DNA of 5,453 nt, from the NCBI RefSeq assembly GCF_946481715.1, contig NZ_CAMLOV010000251.1, positions 1 through 5,453 on the forward strand, read 5' to 3'. This DNA is from an uncultured Mucilaginibacter sp. GTDB taxonomy: Bacteria; Bacteroidota; Bacteroidia; Sphingobacteriales; Sphingobacteriaceae. The position numbers and the translations under genes are program-made. Below the pieces are notes generated by a model. The model was given only the letters and a program-made list of their open reading frames with translations. It had not been told where the DNA came from and ran no database searches. The stretch's first letter is position 1. Every line of letters starts with the position of its first letter. This document shows positions 1-5,453 of the stretch, in pieces.

Positions 1-1571
1 CCATCCGTAACAAATACGTTTTTAGCATCCCAAACCTGGTTCCATTCGTTTAATACCGACGTTTTAGGATCGCGGCCCATACGTGCGGTGCCCATCTCGT
101 GGATACCACGGCCAAGCACGCCATCAGTAGTGTAGCCCTTTACATCTTTTACGCCCGCATTGGTAAGCATCTCTACCGCATCGTTCATCATGTCTACGCG
201 CATCTTCTTCTCGTTGTCTTTCACCTCAACGTCAATAGCCAGCGTTGGCAAGCCCCATTTATCTTTATTGGTTTTATCCAGCGTTATTTTGTTCTCGTGG
301 TATGGCAGTGTTTCGCCAAAGCCGCCCATGCCAAAGCTCCAGTCGCCCGGTTCTGATAAGGCATCCTTAAAGGCACCGCCGATGTTCATTTCGGCAATGT
401 CGCGGCTCCAGTTGCTGCGGCTGCCCCCGCCCTGGTAACCAAAACCACGAATGTAATCGCGTTTTTCGCCATTTAAGTTGCGGTAGCGTGGTATATAAAT
501 ACCGTTTGCCCTGCGGCCAAAGTAGTATTTATCTTCAAAGCCCTCTATCCTGCCGCCTGCACCAACACCTAAATGGTGGTCCATTACGTTGTGGCCAAGC
601 TCCCCGCTGCTGCTGCCTAAGCCGCCTTCCCAAACATCAGTAGCAGAATTCATTAACACCCAGGCGCTGTTTAGTGCCGATGCATTAACAAATACAATTT
701 TTGCGAAGTAATCGTAAGTTTTGTTGGTTTCGGCATCAACAATGCGTACGCCTTTTGCTTTTTTGGTATCCTTATCGTAAAGTATCTCTGTTACTATCGA
801 CCACGGGCGAACCGTTAAATTACCTGTTGCCATTGCAGCAGGCAAAGTTGCCGACTGTGTACTGAAGTATGCGCCAAAGGGGCACCCTAACCAGCATTTA
901 TTACGATATTGGCAGTTGGTGCGGTTGTTATGCGGTACGGTAATATTGGCCACGCGGCCTATTACAAAGTGGCGAGCCTCTTTATAATAGTCCTTAAAAC
1001 GTTTCTGAACGTCTTTTTCCACCACGTTCATATCCATCGGCGGCATGAAATCGCCATCCGGAAGGATAGGTACGCCATCACGGTTTCCGGATATGCCAGC
1101 AAATTTTTCTGCATAGCTGTACCATTTATCAAGGTCTTTATAGCGGATAGGCCAATCTACACCAACGCCATCCTTTAAGTTTGCCTCAAAATCGGTTTCG
1201 TGCCAGCGGTACGATTGGCGGCCCCACATTAGCGAACGGCCGCCTACATGGTAACCCCTAAACCAATCAAAGCGCTTAATTTCGGTATAAGGGCTTTCTT
1301 TTTCATCAACCCAATAATCTAAGTTTGTCTCGTTAAGTGGATAATCGCGTTTTAAAACGGGGTAATCCTCTATCATTTTTTGCGTTCGGCCACCACGGTG
1401 CGGAAACTCCCAGGGGCCTTTATTCGCGTTCACATAATCTTTAATGTGCTCGATATTCCTACCGCGCTCCAACATGATGGTTTTTAAGCCCTTCTCGGTC
1501 AGTTCCTTTGCAGCCCAGCCGCCAGATATCCCTGAACCAATGACTATAGCGTCATAAGTGTTTGTAGACAT
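1..1571 (-). CDS. FAD-dependent GMC oxidoreductase, sugar dehydrogenase catalytic subunit type (C-terminus cut by window)
   Basis: I translated this frame directly from the sequence. It is open from ATG at 1571-1569 to the window start, giving 523 complete codons. It is a glucose-methanol-choline (GMC) family flavoprotein. The Rossmann FAD motif G-x-G-x-x-G lies at residues 12-17, followed by the ribose-binding acid E35 in LERG. The sugar-dehydrogenase-type cysteine cluster is C220-x5-C226-x3-C230, followed by PFG. Near the C-terminus H491 sits in IHEMGTARMG, the expected catalytic histidine. The partner Asn/His should lie in the missing end. By alignment with the paralogue at 1783-3492 about 33 residues are absent, so this is an edge truncation rather than a pseudogene. 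No signal peptide is present, so export probably depends on a Tat-signal partner subunit. It follows the paralogous GMC gene after a 211-bp gap. The start has no clear Shine-Dalgarno, but the FAD motif begins only 12 residues in, which fixes the start. The substrate is unknown; glucosides, gluconate-like acids and other polyols are all possible. Confidence 0.93.
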   Translation of the reverse strand, partial: MSTNTYDAIVIGSGISGGWAAKELTEKGLKTIMLERGRNIEHIKDYVNANKGPWEFPHRGGRTQKMIEDYPVLKRDYPLNETNLDYWVDEKESPYTEIKRFDWFRGYHVGGRSLMWGRQSYRWHETDFEANLKDGVGVDWPIRYKDLDKWYSYAEKFAGISGNRDGVPILPDGDFMPPMDMNVVEKDVQKRFKDYYKEARHFVIGRVANITVPHNNRTNCQYRNKCWLGCPFGAYFSTQSATLPAAMATGNLTVRPWSIVTEILYDKDTKKAKGVRIVDAETNKTYDYFAKIVFVNASALNSAWVLMNSATDVWEGGLGSSSGELGHNVMDHHLGVGAGGRIEGFEDKYYFGRRANGIYIPRYRNLNGEKRDYIRGFGYQGGGSRSNWSRDIAEMNIGGAFKDALSEPGDWSFGMGGFGETLPYHENKITLDKTNKDKWGLPTLAIDVEVKDNEKKMRVDMMNDAVEMLTNAGVKDVKGYTTDGVLGRGIHEMGTARMGRDPKTSVLNEWNQVWDAKNVFVTD

Positions 1572-1782
1572 AATAGTATTGCGTTAAAATAAATTTGTTT
1601 AGTATTGGTTACTTCGCCTAATGTAGGCATAATAATTATTTTTCAAATATTTTTTCATTGTGTTTTTTATACACAACCTCCAGTTTGCAGTGGGCAGTTT
1701 TCAGTTTGCAGTTCCCGGTTTGCAGTTCGCAGTCAGGCATTCGTTATACAACTGCAAACTGGCTACTGCAAACTGCCCACTG
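1572..1782. other. Intergenic region between the two GMC oxidoreductase genes
   Basis: This 211-bp gap holds no supported gene. Its half near the downstream gene (1572-1680) is strongly A/T-rich and is the natural place for the promoter or leader of the gene starting at 1571. On the minus strand it contains TTTG and TTG triplets that loosely resemble the Bacteroidota sigma-ABfA boxes. No full TAnnTTTG match at good spacing was found, so no promoter is called. The other half (1681-1782) is the heptamer repeat described separately. Short plus-strand open frames that run through it are made largely of repeat sequence and are not credible genes. Confidence 0.6.
1681..1782. repeat. Two opposed arrays of 7-bp tandem repeats (consensus CAGTTTG) forming a large imperfect inverted repeat
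   Basis: On the plus strand 1681-1736 reads as eight consecutive heptamers: CAGTTTG, CAGTGGG, CAGTTTT, CAGTTTG, CAGTTCC, CGGTTTG, CAGTTCG, CAGTCAG. After an 11-bp spacer (1737-1747), 1748-1782 reads on the minus strand as five heptamers: CAGTGGG, CAGTTTG, CAGTAGC, CAGTTTG, CAGTTGT. The arms can pair: 1687-1705 matches the complement of 1765-1783 at 18 of 19 positions, and 1702-1713 matches the complement of 1750-1761 exactly. The outermost right-hand unit touches the TAG stop of the upstream GMC gene. In RNA this would fold into a large hairpin, which could terminate transcription or protect the upstream mRNA 3' end. It could equally be a dispersed intergenic repeat. Its function is not shown by the sequence. 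Confidence 0.85.
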
Positions 1783-3492
1783 CTAACCTTTTTTAGATTC
1801 CCTCACCGCATGGTCAACTGCCCGCGCAGCGAAAGCCATGTAGGTTAACGATGGGTTTTGGCATGAGGTTGAGGTCATGCTGGCGCCATCGGTTACGTAA
1901 ACATTTTGGCAGGCGTGCAGGCGGTGCCATTTATCAAGCATCGATGTTTTGGGGTCGTTGCCCATGCGCACACCGCCCATCTCGTGAATATCCAGCCCGG
2001 GGGCGCGGTTATCTGTAGATGCCTGTATGTTGGTGAACCCTGCAGAGGTGAACATCTCTGTCATTTGCTCCACATAATCCTTCTTCATTTTGGCATCGTT
2101 ATCGTCGTACGCTACTGAGATTTTCAGCAGCGGCATCCCCCATTGGTCCTTTTCGCTTTTATCCAACGCCACGAAGTTGCTTTCTTTAGGAATAGTTTCG
2201 CCCATCATATGCGAGCCTACATGCCAGCCGCTAAGTCCGTCTTTCACTAAATTCTTTTTCAGGTTTTCGCCAATGCCATCGCTACTGGTTTCCCTCCACC
2301 GGTAAGCGCTAAAACCGGCTGCATAACCGCGAAGGAAATCGGTTTCCTGCTTATGCACATTACGGAAACGCGGGATATAACCCCCGCCTGCCGGGTTGCG
2401 GCCATCGGTTGTCCATTCTTTATCGCCATCCCACTCGGCATTAATGTGTGCCGAGTAATTGTGGAAAGCCACGTATTTGCCCAGCGTGCCGCTATCGTTA
2501 CCCAAACCATTAGGGAAACGGTTGGAGGTGGAGTTTAACAGCACAAGGTTACTGTTCAATGCCGCTGCATTTAAAAATATCACCTTTGCGTAGTATTCTA
2601 TCGCTTCTTTTGTATTAGTATCGATGATGCGTACGCCGGTTGCCTTCCCCAACTTCTCATCGTATATAATAGACTCTACCACCGAGAACGGCCTTAGCGT
2701 TACATGCCCCGAGCGTAATGCCCATGGGATGGTAGATGAATTAGCGCTGAAGTACCCACCAAACGGGCAACCGCGCTGGCAAAGTGTACGCTGCTGGCAT
2801 TGCCCCCTTCCCTGGTCGAGGTGTATTTGGTTTGGCTTTGATAAGTGGGCACAACGGGCGCTGATGACGTGCCTGTTTTGATAATGTTGTTTTACGTGTT
2901 TGCTAAAGCGTTGCTCTACTGCATTTAAGGGGAAGGCGGGTAGAAACTCGCCGTCGGGTAATTCCGCAAGGCCATCGCGGTTGCCGGATATGCCTGCAAA
3001 TTTCTCTACATGGCTGTACCAGGGCGCTATATCTTTATAGCGGATAGGCCAATCAACCGCGAAACCATCGCGTGCCGGGCCTTCAAAATCAAAGTCGCTC
3101 CAGCGTTGGGTTTGCCTTGCCCATAGCAACGATTTACCGCCAACCTGGTATCCGCGGATCCAGTCGAAAGGCTTTTCCTGCACGTAGGGGTGCTCTTTAT
3201 CCTTTACAAAAAAGTGCATGGCATCCTCGCCAAAGGCGTAGCAGCGGTTTACAATAGGGTTTGCTTCGCGAATTTCGGCGGTTACCTGGCCGTGGTGCGC
3301 AAACTCCCAGGGGTACATATTTGTGGTAGGATAATCTTTCAGGTGTTTTACATCGCGGCCACGTTCCAGCACCAATGTTTTCAAGCCCTTGTCGCCCAGT
3401 TCCTTGGCTGCCCATCCGCCGCTCATGCCCGATCCTATTACAATGGCATCAAACGTACGTTCTTTTATACTATCTATATTTAAATTAGCCAT
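1783..3492 (-). CDS. FAD-dependent GMC oxidoreductase, probable catalytic (large) subunit of a periplasmic sugar/glucoside dehydrogenase
   Basis: A complete 569-aa GMC-family flavoprotein, of normal length for the gluconate/sorbitol/glucoside dehydrogenase branch. The FAD-binding G-x-G-x-x-G is at residues 20-25 and the ribose-binding acid is E43 in LERG. The second nucleotide-contact region is around GYQVGGKSLLW (114-124). The cysteine motif C232-x5-C238-x3-C242 has the spacing of the [3Fe-4S] ligands reported for Burkholderia FAD-glucose dehydrogenase, so an iron-sulfur cluster is likely. H503 (IHEMGG) and N546 (CQNPSLT) fit the catalytic His/Asn pair that abstracts the proton while hydride moves to FAD. 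There is no signal peptide. The ATG lies one base after the stop of the Tat-signal small subunit, implying translational coupling and a physical complex exported together. Electrons would pass through the cluster to a cytochrome c or quinone acceptor not encoded here. Glucoside 3-dehydrogenase is the closest functional model I can name; substrate and regiochemistry are inferred. Confidence 0.95.
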   Translation of the reverse strand: MANLNIDSIKERTFDAIVIGSGMSGGWAAKELGDKGLKTLVLERGRDVKHLKDYPTTNMYPWEFAHHGQVTAEIREANPIVNRCYAFGEDAMHFFVKDKEHPYVQEKPFDWIRGYQVGGKSLLWARQTQRWSDFDFEGPARDGFAVDWPIRYKDIAPWYSHVEKFAGISGNRDGLAELPDGEFLPAFPLNAVEQRFSKHVKQHYQNRHVISARCAHLSKPNQIHLDQGRGQCQQRTLCQRGCPFGGYFSANSSTIPWALRSGHVTLRPFSVVESIIYDEKLGKATGVRIIDTNTKEAIEYYAKVIFLNAAALNSNLVLLNSTSNRFPNGLGNDSGTLGKYVAFHNYSAHINAEWDGDKEWTTDGRNPAGGGYIPRFRNVHKQETDFLRGYAAGFSAYRWRETSSDGIGENLKKNLVKDGLSGWHVGSHMMGETIPKESNFVALDKSEKDQWGMPLLKISVAYDDNDAKMKKDYVEQMTEMFTSAGFTNIQASTDNRAPGLDIHEMGGVRMGNDPKTSMLDKWHRLHACQNVYVTDGASMTSTSCQNPSLTYMAFAARAVDHAVRESKKG

Positions 3493-3493
3493 G

Positions 3494-4054
3494 CTATACT
3501 GCCGCTTTCTTTTTCACCGGGAACATGGCATTATACCTGCCCGGTACCAATTCATAAACTATTTGCTTGGTCATGAAGTATTTGGAAGTAGTGTAGCCAA
3601 ATACTGTTTGCCCCTTCACTGTCCAGTAAAAACCGGAGGATTTCCCTTGTTTTTCTTTGTTTTTCGGATCTTTACTTTGTTTCTCTATATCGTTCACAAA
3701 AGCGCTGCGTTCTGCCACGGTGAGGCTGTTAAACGACTTGCCGTATTTTTCATCAACCGCCTTATCAAACTCTTTTAAGCCCGCCATAAATTCGTCCTGC
3801 TGTTTTTCGTCGAAGCAGTCGTCTATCATTTTAAAAACAAAAAGGTTTATGCCAAGGTCTTTTGCGCCAGGGGTATCGGTTTTAGGGAGGATGGTTTCGG
3901 TGAGATTGGCAACCAGGTTTTCCTGTTCAGCATCAAGCTTTAAATGCTTTAGCGTTACAATAGGTTTGCCTTTATTATCGTTTAGGCAAGCAGGCAACAC
4001 GGCCGCGCTGCCCAGGATCAAAGCCATGTTGCGGATAGCTATCCGCCTGTTCAT
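3494..4054 (-). CDS. Gluconate 2-dehydrogenase subunit 3 family protein (Tat-signal small subunit)
   Basis: A small (186-aa) protein of the Gluconate_2-dh3 family, the gamma or 'hitchhiker' subunit of periplasmic GMC dehydrogenases. The N-terminus has a twin-arginine pair (MNRRIAIRN), a hydrophobic stretch (MALILGSAAVL) and then LPAC with Cys at residue 23, so it may be a Tat lipoprotein. Pro at -2 makes the lipobox atypical. Family-typical blocks follow: ILPKTDTPGAKDLG, then FVFKMIDDCF, and near the end FGYTTSKYF and LVPGRYNAMFPV. The protein ends in a basic KKK stretch. It has no cofactor motif; its role is to escort the folded FAD subunit through Tat and hold it at the membrane. Its stop is one base from the ATG of the large subunit at 3492. 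I chose ATG 4052-4054 because it puts the arginine pair at residues 3-4. An in-frame TTG four codons upstream (4064-4066) would give 190 aa and cannot be excluded. Confidence 0.9.
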   Translation of the reverse strand: MNRRIAIRNMALILGSAAVLPACLNDNKGKPIVTLKHLKLDAEQENLVANLTETILPKTDTPGAKDLGINLFVFKMIDDCFDEKQQDEFMAGLKEFDKAVDEKYGKSFNSLTVAERSAFVNDIEKQSKDPKNKEKQGKSSGFYWTVKGQTVFGYTTSKYFMTKQIVYELVPGRYNAMFPVKKKAAV

Positions 4055-4098
4055 TTGATAGTTCAAATTCTGAAGTAGTTTAGTTTATGCATATATAA

Positions 4099-4125
4099 CG
4101 GGATATTGCGTTTTACAATATCCCG
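4099..4125 (-). terminator. Perfect 10-bp stem hairpin, probable transcription terminator of the upstream isomerase gene
   Basis: CGGGATATTG at 4099-4108 is followed by a 7-nt loop and its exact complement CAATATCCCG at 4116-4125. It lies 38 bp past the stop of the 4163-5077 gene in the direction of transcription and upstream of the small-subunit gene. On the minus strand the stem is followed by TTATATATG, which is A/U-rich but not a clean U-run, so this is a weak intrinsic terminator or an mRNA-end stabiliser. It divides the minus-strand genes into two likely transcription units. Confidence 0.6.
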
Positions 4126-4162
4126 CTATTGATAAATGAAGGCGAAAGGTATGTTTTAAACC

Positions 4163-5077
4163 CTAATAACCCCATTTTTTCATGGTTTGTAAATCAATTT
4201 TTACAGAGTCGAGCGGATCCATGCCCTGGTACGATTCCTGTTCGATAATGAGGTATTGAGTCCCGCCAATGTTTTTGGCAGCCTTTAGCACGTCTTTTAC
4301 CGGCAATACGCCTTTGCCCAACACGCAGCTTTCGTAACCGGTGCCTTCGTTGGGATGTTCTGCACTTTTTATTTCATCCTTTACGTGCATCGACTCGAAC
4401 CTGCCCGGGTATTTCTTAATGAGGGAGATGGCATCGTTCTCGCGGCCGTACATATTGCCAATATCCAGCTGTTGCGACACAAGTTTTGGGTCGGTATGCT
4501 GCATTATATAATCGAACAGGCGCATATCCCCCACCATGGTGGTAAATTCAAAATCGTGGTTGTGGTAACCAAACTTCATCCCCGATTTTTGGCACAACTC
4601 GCCGCTTTTGTTAAACTGCTCCATGGTACGGTCGAGCGCGGCCTTATCGGTACGCACGGCAACATCCATCCATGGGCTAAACACATACTTTTGCCCCAAA
4701 ACGGCGGCATCTTCCACTGTCCATTTCCAGGCATCGGTAAAGTCGTTTTTGGCGGCATCCCAGTGTTGGGTGGTCATTACGGTATGGCCGCTTGGCATTA
4801 CCAGCCCAAGGTCGTCCAGCAGCTTTCTAAATTCCTTAGCAGTGTAGCCGTAAAATTTACGGTTTATATAGTTAGCGTGCTCTACCTGCACATAGCCCAT
4901 ATCGGCCAGTTTTTTTAAAACGCCGGCAGGGTCTACTTTCATGGCGTCGCGTACCGAGTACAATTGCAGGCCTACGCGCTGTATTTTTGCTGCCGCGAAA
5001 ACGCTATCGGGCAATAAGGCCGCTGCGGTGAGTGCAACGGCGCTGTTTTTTAAGAAACTTCTGCGAGATGTGGTCAT
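4163..5077 (-). CDS. Tat-exported sugar phosphate isomerase/epimerase-family protein (xylose isomerase-like TIM barrel)
   Basis: A complete 304-aa protein. It opens with a textbook Tat signal: SRRSFLK at residues 4-10, a hydrophobic stretch, and a likely signal-peptidase site in SVFAAA (cleavage around residues 28-30). The mature part is an AP_endonuc_2/xylose isomerase-like TIM barrel beginning VGLQLYSVRDAM (35-46), the usual opening of this group. E66 lies in VEHANY. Probable metal ligands, by analogy with tagatose 3-epimerase-type enzymes, are E177 (YHNHDFEF), D205 (QLDIGN), H231 (MHVKD) and E279 (LIIEQE). The family name promises sugar-phosphate chemistry, but export by Tat argues for a free sugar, keto-sugar or glycoside in the periplasm. 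Related TIM barrels act as 3-keto-glycoside lyases or C-deglycosylation subunits, which fits the neighbouring GMC dehydrogenase. It starts 15 bp after the propeller gene, so the two are probably co-transcribed. The A-rich leader AACAAAAAAAATG is a typical Bacteroidota start context. Confidence 0.92.
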   Translation of the reverse strand: MTTSRRSFLKNSAVALTAAALLPDSVFAAAKIQRVGLQLYSVRDAMKVDPAGVLKKLADMGYVQVEHANYINRKFYGYTAKEFRKLLDDLGLVMPSGHTVMTTQHWDAAKNDFTDAWKWTVEDAAVLGQKYVFSPWMDVAVRTDKAALDRTMEQFNKSGELCQKSGMKFGYHNHDFEFTTMVGDMRLFDYIMQHTDPKLVSQQLDIGNMYGRENDAISLIKKYPGRFESMHVKDEIKSAEHPNEGTGYESCVLGKGVLPVKDVLKAAKNIGGTQYLIIEQESYQGMDPLDSVKIDLQTMKKWGY

Positions 5078-5092
5078 TTTTTTTGTTGAGAT

Positions 5093-5453
5093 TTAGTTGT
5101 TTGCTATAGGGAATACGGGGAATAAAAGATCGGAATTGCTTACAAAGGCAATGCGTTTGCTATCCGGCGACCATGATGGCGTATTGATAGTGCCCTGCCC
5201 GCCATACAGGTAAGCCACCACTTTTGATGGGCCGCCTGCAGCCGGCATTACGCGGATATAAACATGCTTGTAAAAGGGGTGGTCGCCGGGGGCAACTTCG
5301 CTCTTTAAAAAGGTGATAAATACTATCCACTTACCATCGGGCGATATGTGCGGGAACCAGTTATTATAATCATCATTGGTTATTTGTATTTGGTTGCTGC
5401 CATCGGCATCCATTCGCCAAACCTGCATCAGCCCGCTGCGTACCGAGTTAAAG
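5093..5453 (-). CDS. TolB/WD40-like (PD40) beta-propeller protein, C-terminal fragment
   Basis: The frame is open to the window edge and encodes the last 119 residues before a TAA at 5095-5093. It begins [15 protein letters not shown], which continues upstream beyond the window, so the internal Met is not the real start. Two PD40 blades are visible: one with [15 protein letters not shown] and [12 protein letters not shown], the second with [11 protein letters not shown] and [16 protein letters not shown]. The S-P-D-G/S-K-x-I-x-F signature is the TolB-type propeller repeat, normally a binding or scaffolding fold in exported proteins, with no catalytic residues shown. No signal peptide can be judged because the N-terminus is missing. 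The 15-bp gap to the Tat-exported TIM-barrel gene suggests one operon and perhaps a shared role with a glycan or sugar in the periplasm. Its specific function is not recognisable; it could also be the C-terminal domain of a larger protein. Confidence 0.88.
   Translation of the reverse strand, partial: FNSVRSGLMQVWRMDADGSNQIQITNDDYNNWFPHISPDGKWIVFITFLKSEVAPGDHPFYKHVYIRVMPAAGGPSKVVAYLYGGQGTINTPSWSPDSKRIAFVSNSDLLFPVFPIANN

Noticed and set aside
1..1571. Pseudogene call for the first GMC gene because it lacks its C-terminus
   Set aside because: The frame is intact to the first base of the window with all expected motifs, so the missing end is due to the window boundary.
1572..1680. Bacteroidota-type promoter for the gene starting at 1571
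   Set aside because: A TTG and an AATATTTG can be found about 22 bp apart, but the TA of TAnnTTTG is missing and the region is so A/T-rich that such matches are expected by chance.
1681..1782. CRISPR-like array
   Set aside because: The repeats are 7 bp with no unique spacers between them and face each other in inverted orientation, so this is not a CRISPR.
1687..1796. Intrinsic terminator for plus-strand transcription (stem followed by a T-run at about 1789-1794)
   Set aside because: There is no plus-strand gene to terminate, and the T-run is simply the lysine codons of the GMC gene's C-terminus read backwards. On the minus strand the sequence after the stem is A-rich.
1605..1848. Two short plus-strand open frames over the intergenic repeat
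   Set aside because: Their protein is mostly the translation of the heptamer array (repeated QFAV-like runs) and they run into the opposite-strand GMC gene.
3389..4058. Plus-strand open frames of 129 and 133 codons
   Set aside because: They are antisense to the GMC/small-subunit pair, whose family motifs run through the same bases; their translations show no recognisable features.
4355..4918. 187-codon open frame on the plus strand
   Set aside because: It lies wholly antisense to the well-supported TIM-barrel gene, has no recognisable domain, and is explained by the codon bias of that gene.

Overview
The window looks like chromosomal DNA of a member of the Bacteroidota, most likely a Sphingobacteriaceae genus such as Mucilaginibacter or Pedobacter. 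The basis is the gene families present, the A-rich start contexts without clear Shine-Dalgarno sequences, and the style of the proteins. The genus is an inference that cannot be confirmed from this sequence alone. Every supported gene lies on the minus strand, so transcription runs from high to low coordinates.

In transcription order: (1) 5453-5093 is the C-terminal part of a TolB/WD40-like (PD40) beta-propeller protein, cut by the window edge. (2) 5077-4163, 15 bp further on, is a Tat-exported TIM-barrel protein of the 'sugar phosphate isomerase/epimerase' (xylose isomerase-like, AP_endonuc_2) family. (3) A perfect 10-bp hairpin at 4099-4125 probably ends that unit. (4) 4054-3494 is a small Tat-signal subunit of the gluconate 2-dehydrogenase subunit 3 family. 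(5) 3492-1783, one base after its stop, is a 569-aa FAD-dependent GMC oxidoreductase. (6) 1782-1572 is an intergenic region with an inverted pair of 7-bp tandem repeat arrays. (7) 1571-1 is a second, paralogous GMC oxidoreductase, truncated at the window start about 33 residues before its expected end.

The two GMC proteins lack signal peptides but carry a C-x5-C-x3-C motif with the spacing of the [3Fe-4S] ligands in bacterial FAD-glucose dehydrogenases. The small subunit carries the twin-arginine signal. This is the layout of membrane- or periplasm-associated glucoside 3-dehydrogenase-type sugar dehydrogenases, in which the small subunit carries the folded flavoprotein through Tat. Next to an exported TIM-barrel isomerase/lyase-like protein, the most attractive reading is a periplasmic route that oxidises sugars or glycosides (possibly to 3-keto forms) and then isomerises or cleaves them. 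The substrate and this pathway are inference. The family assignments are well supported.

The observations most worth following up are the heptamer inverted repeat array between the two GMC genes, the tandem iron-sulfur GMC paralogues with only one visible export subunit, and the Tat-exported 'isomerase' whose annotated family name does not fit its location.
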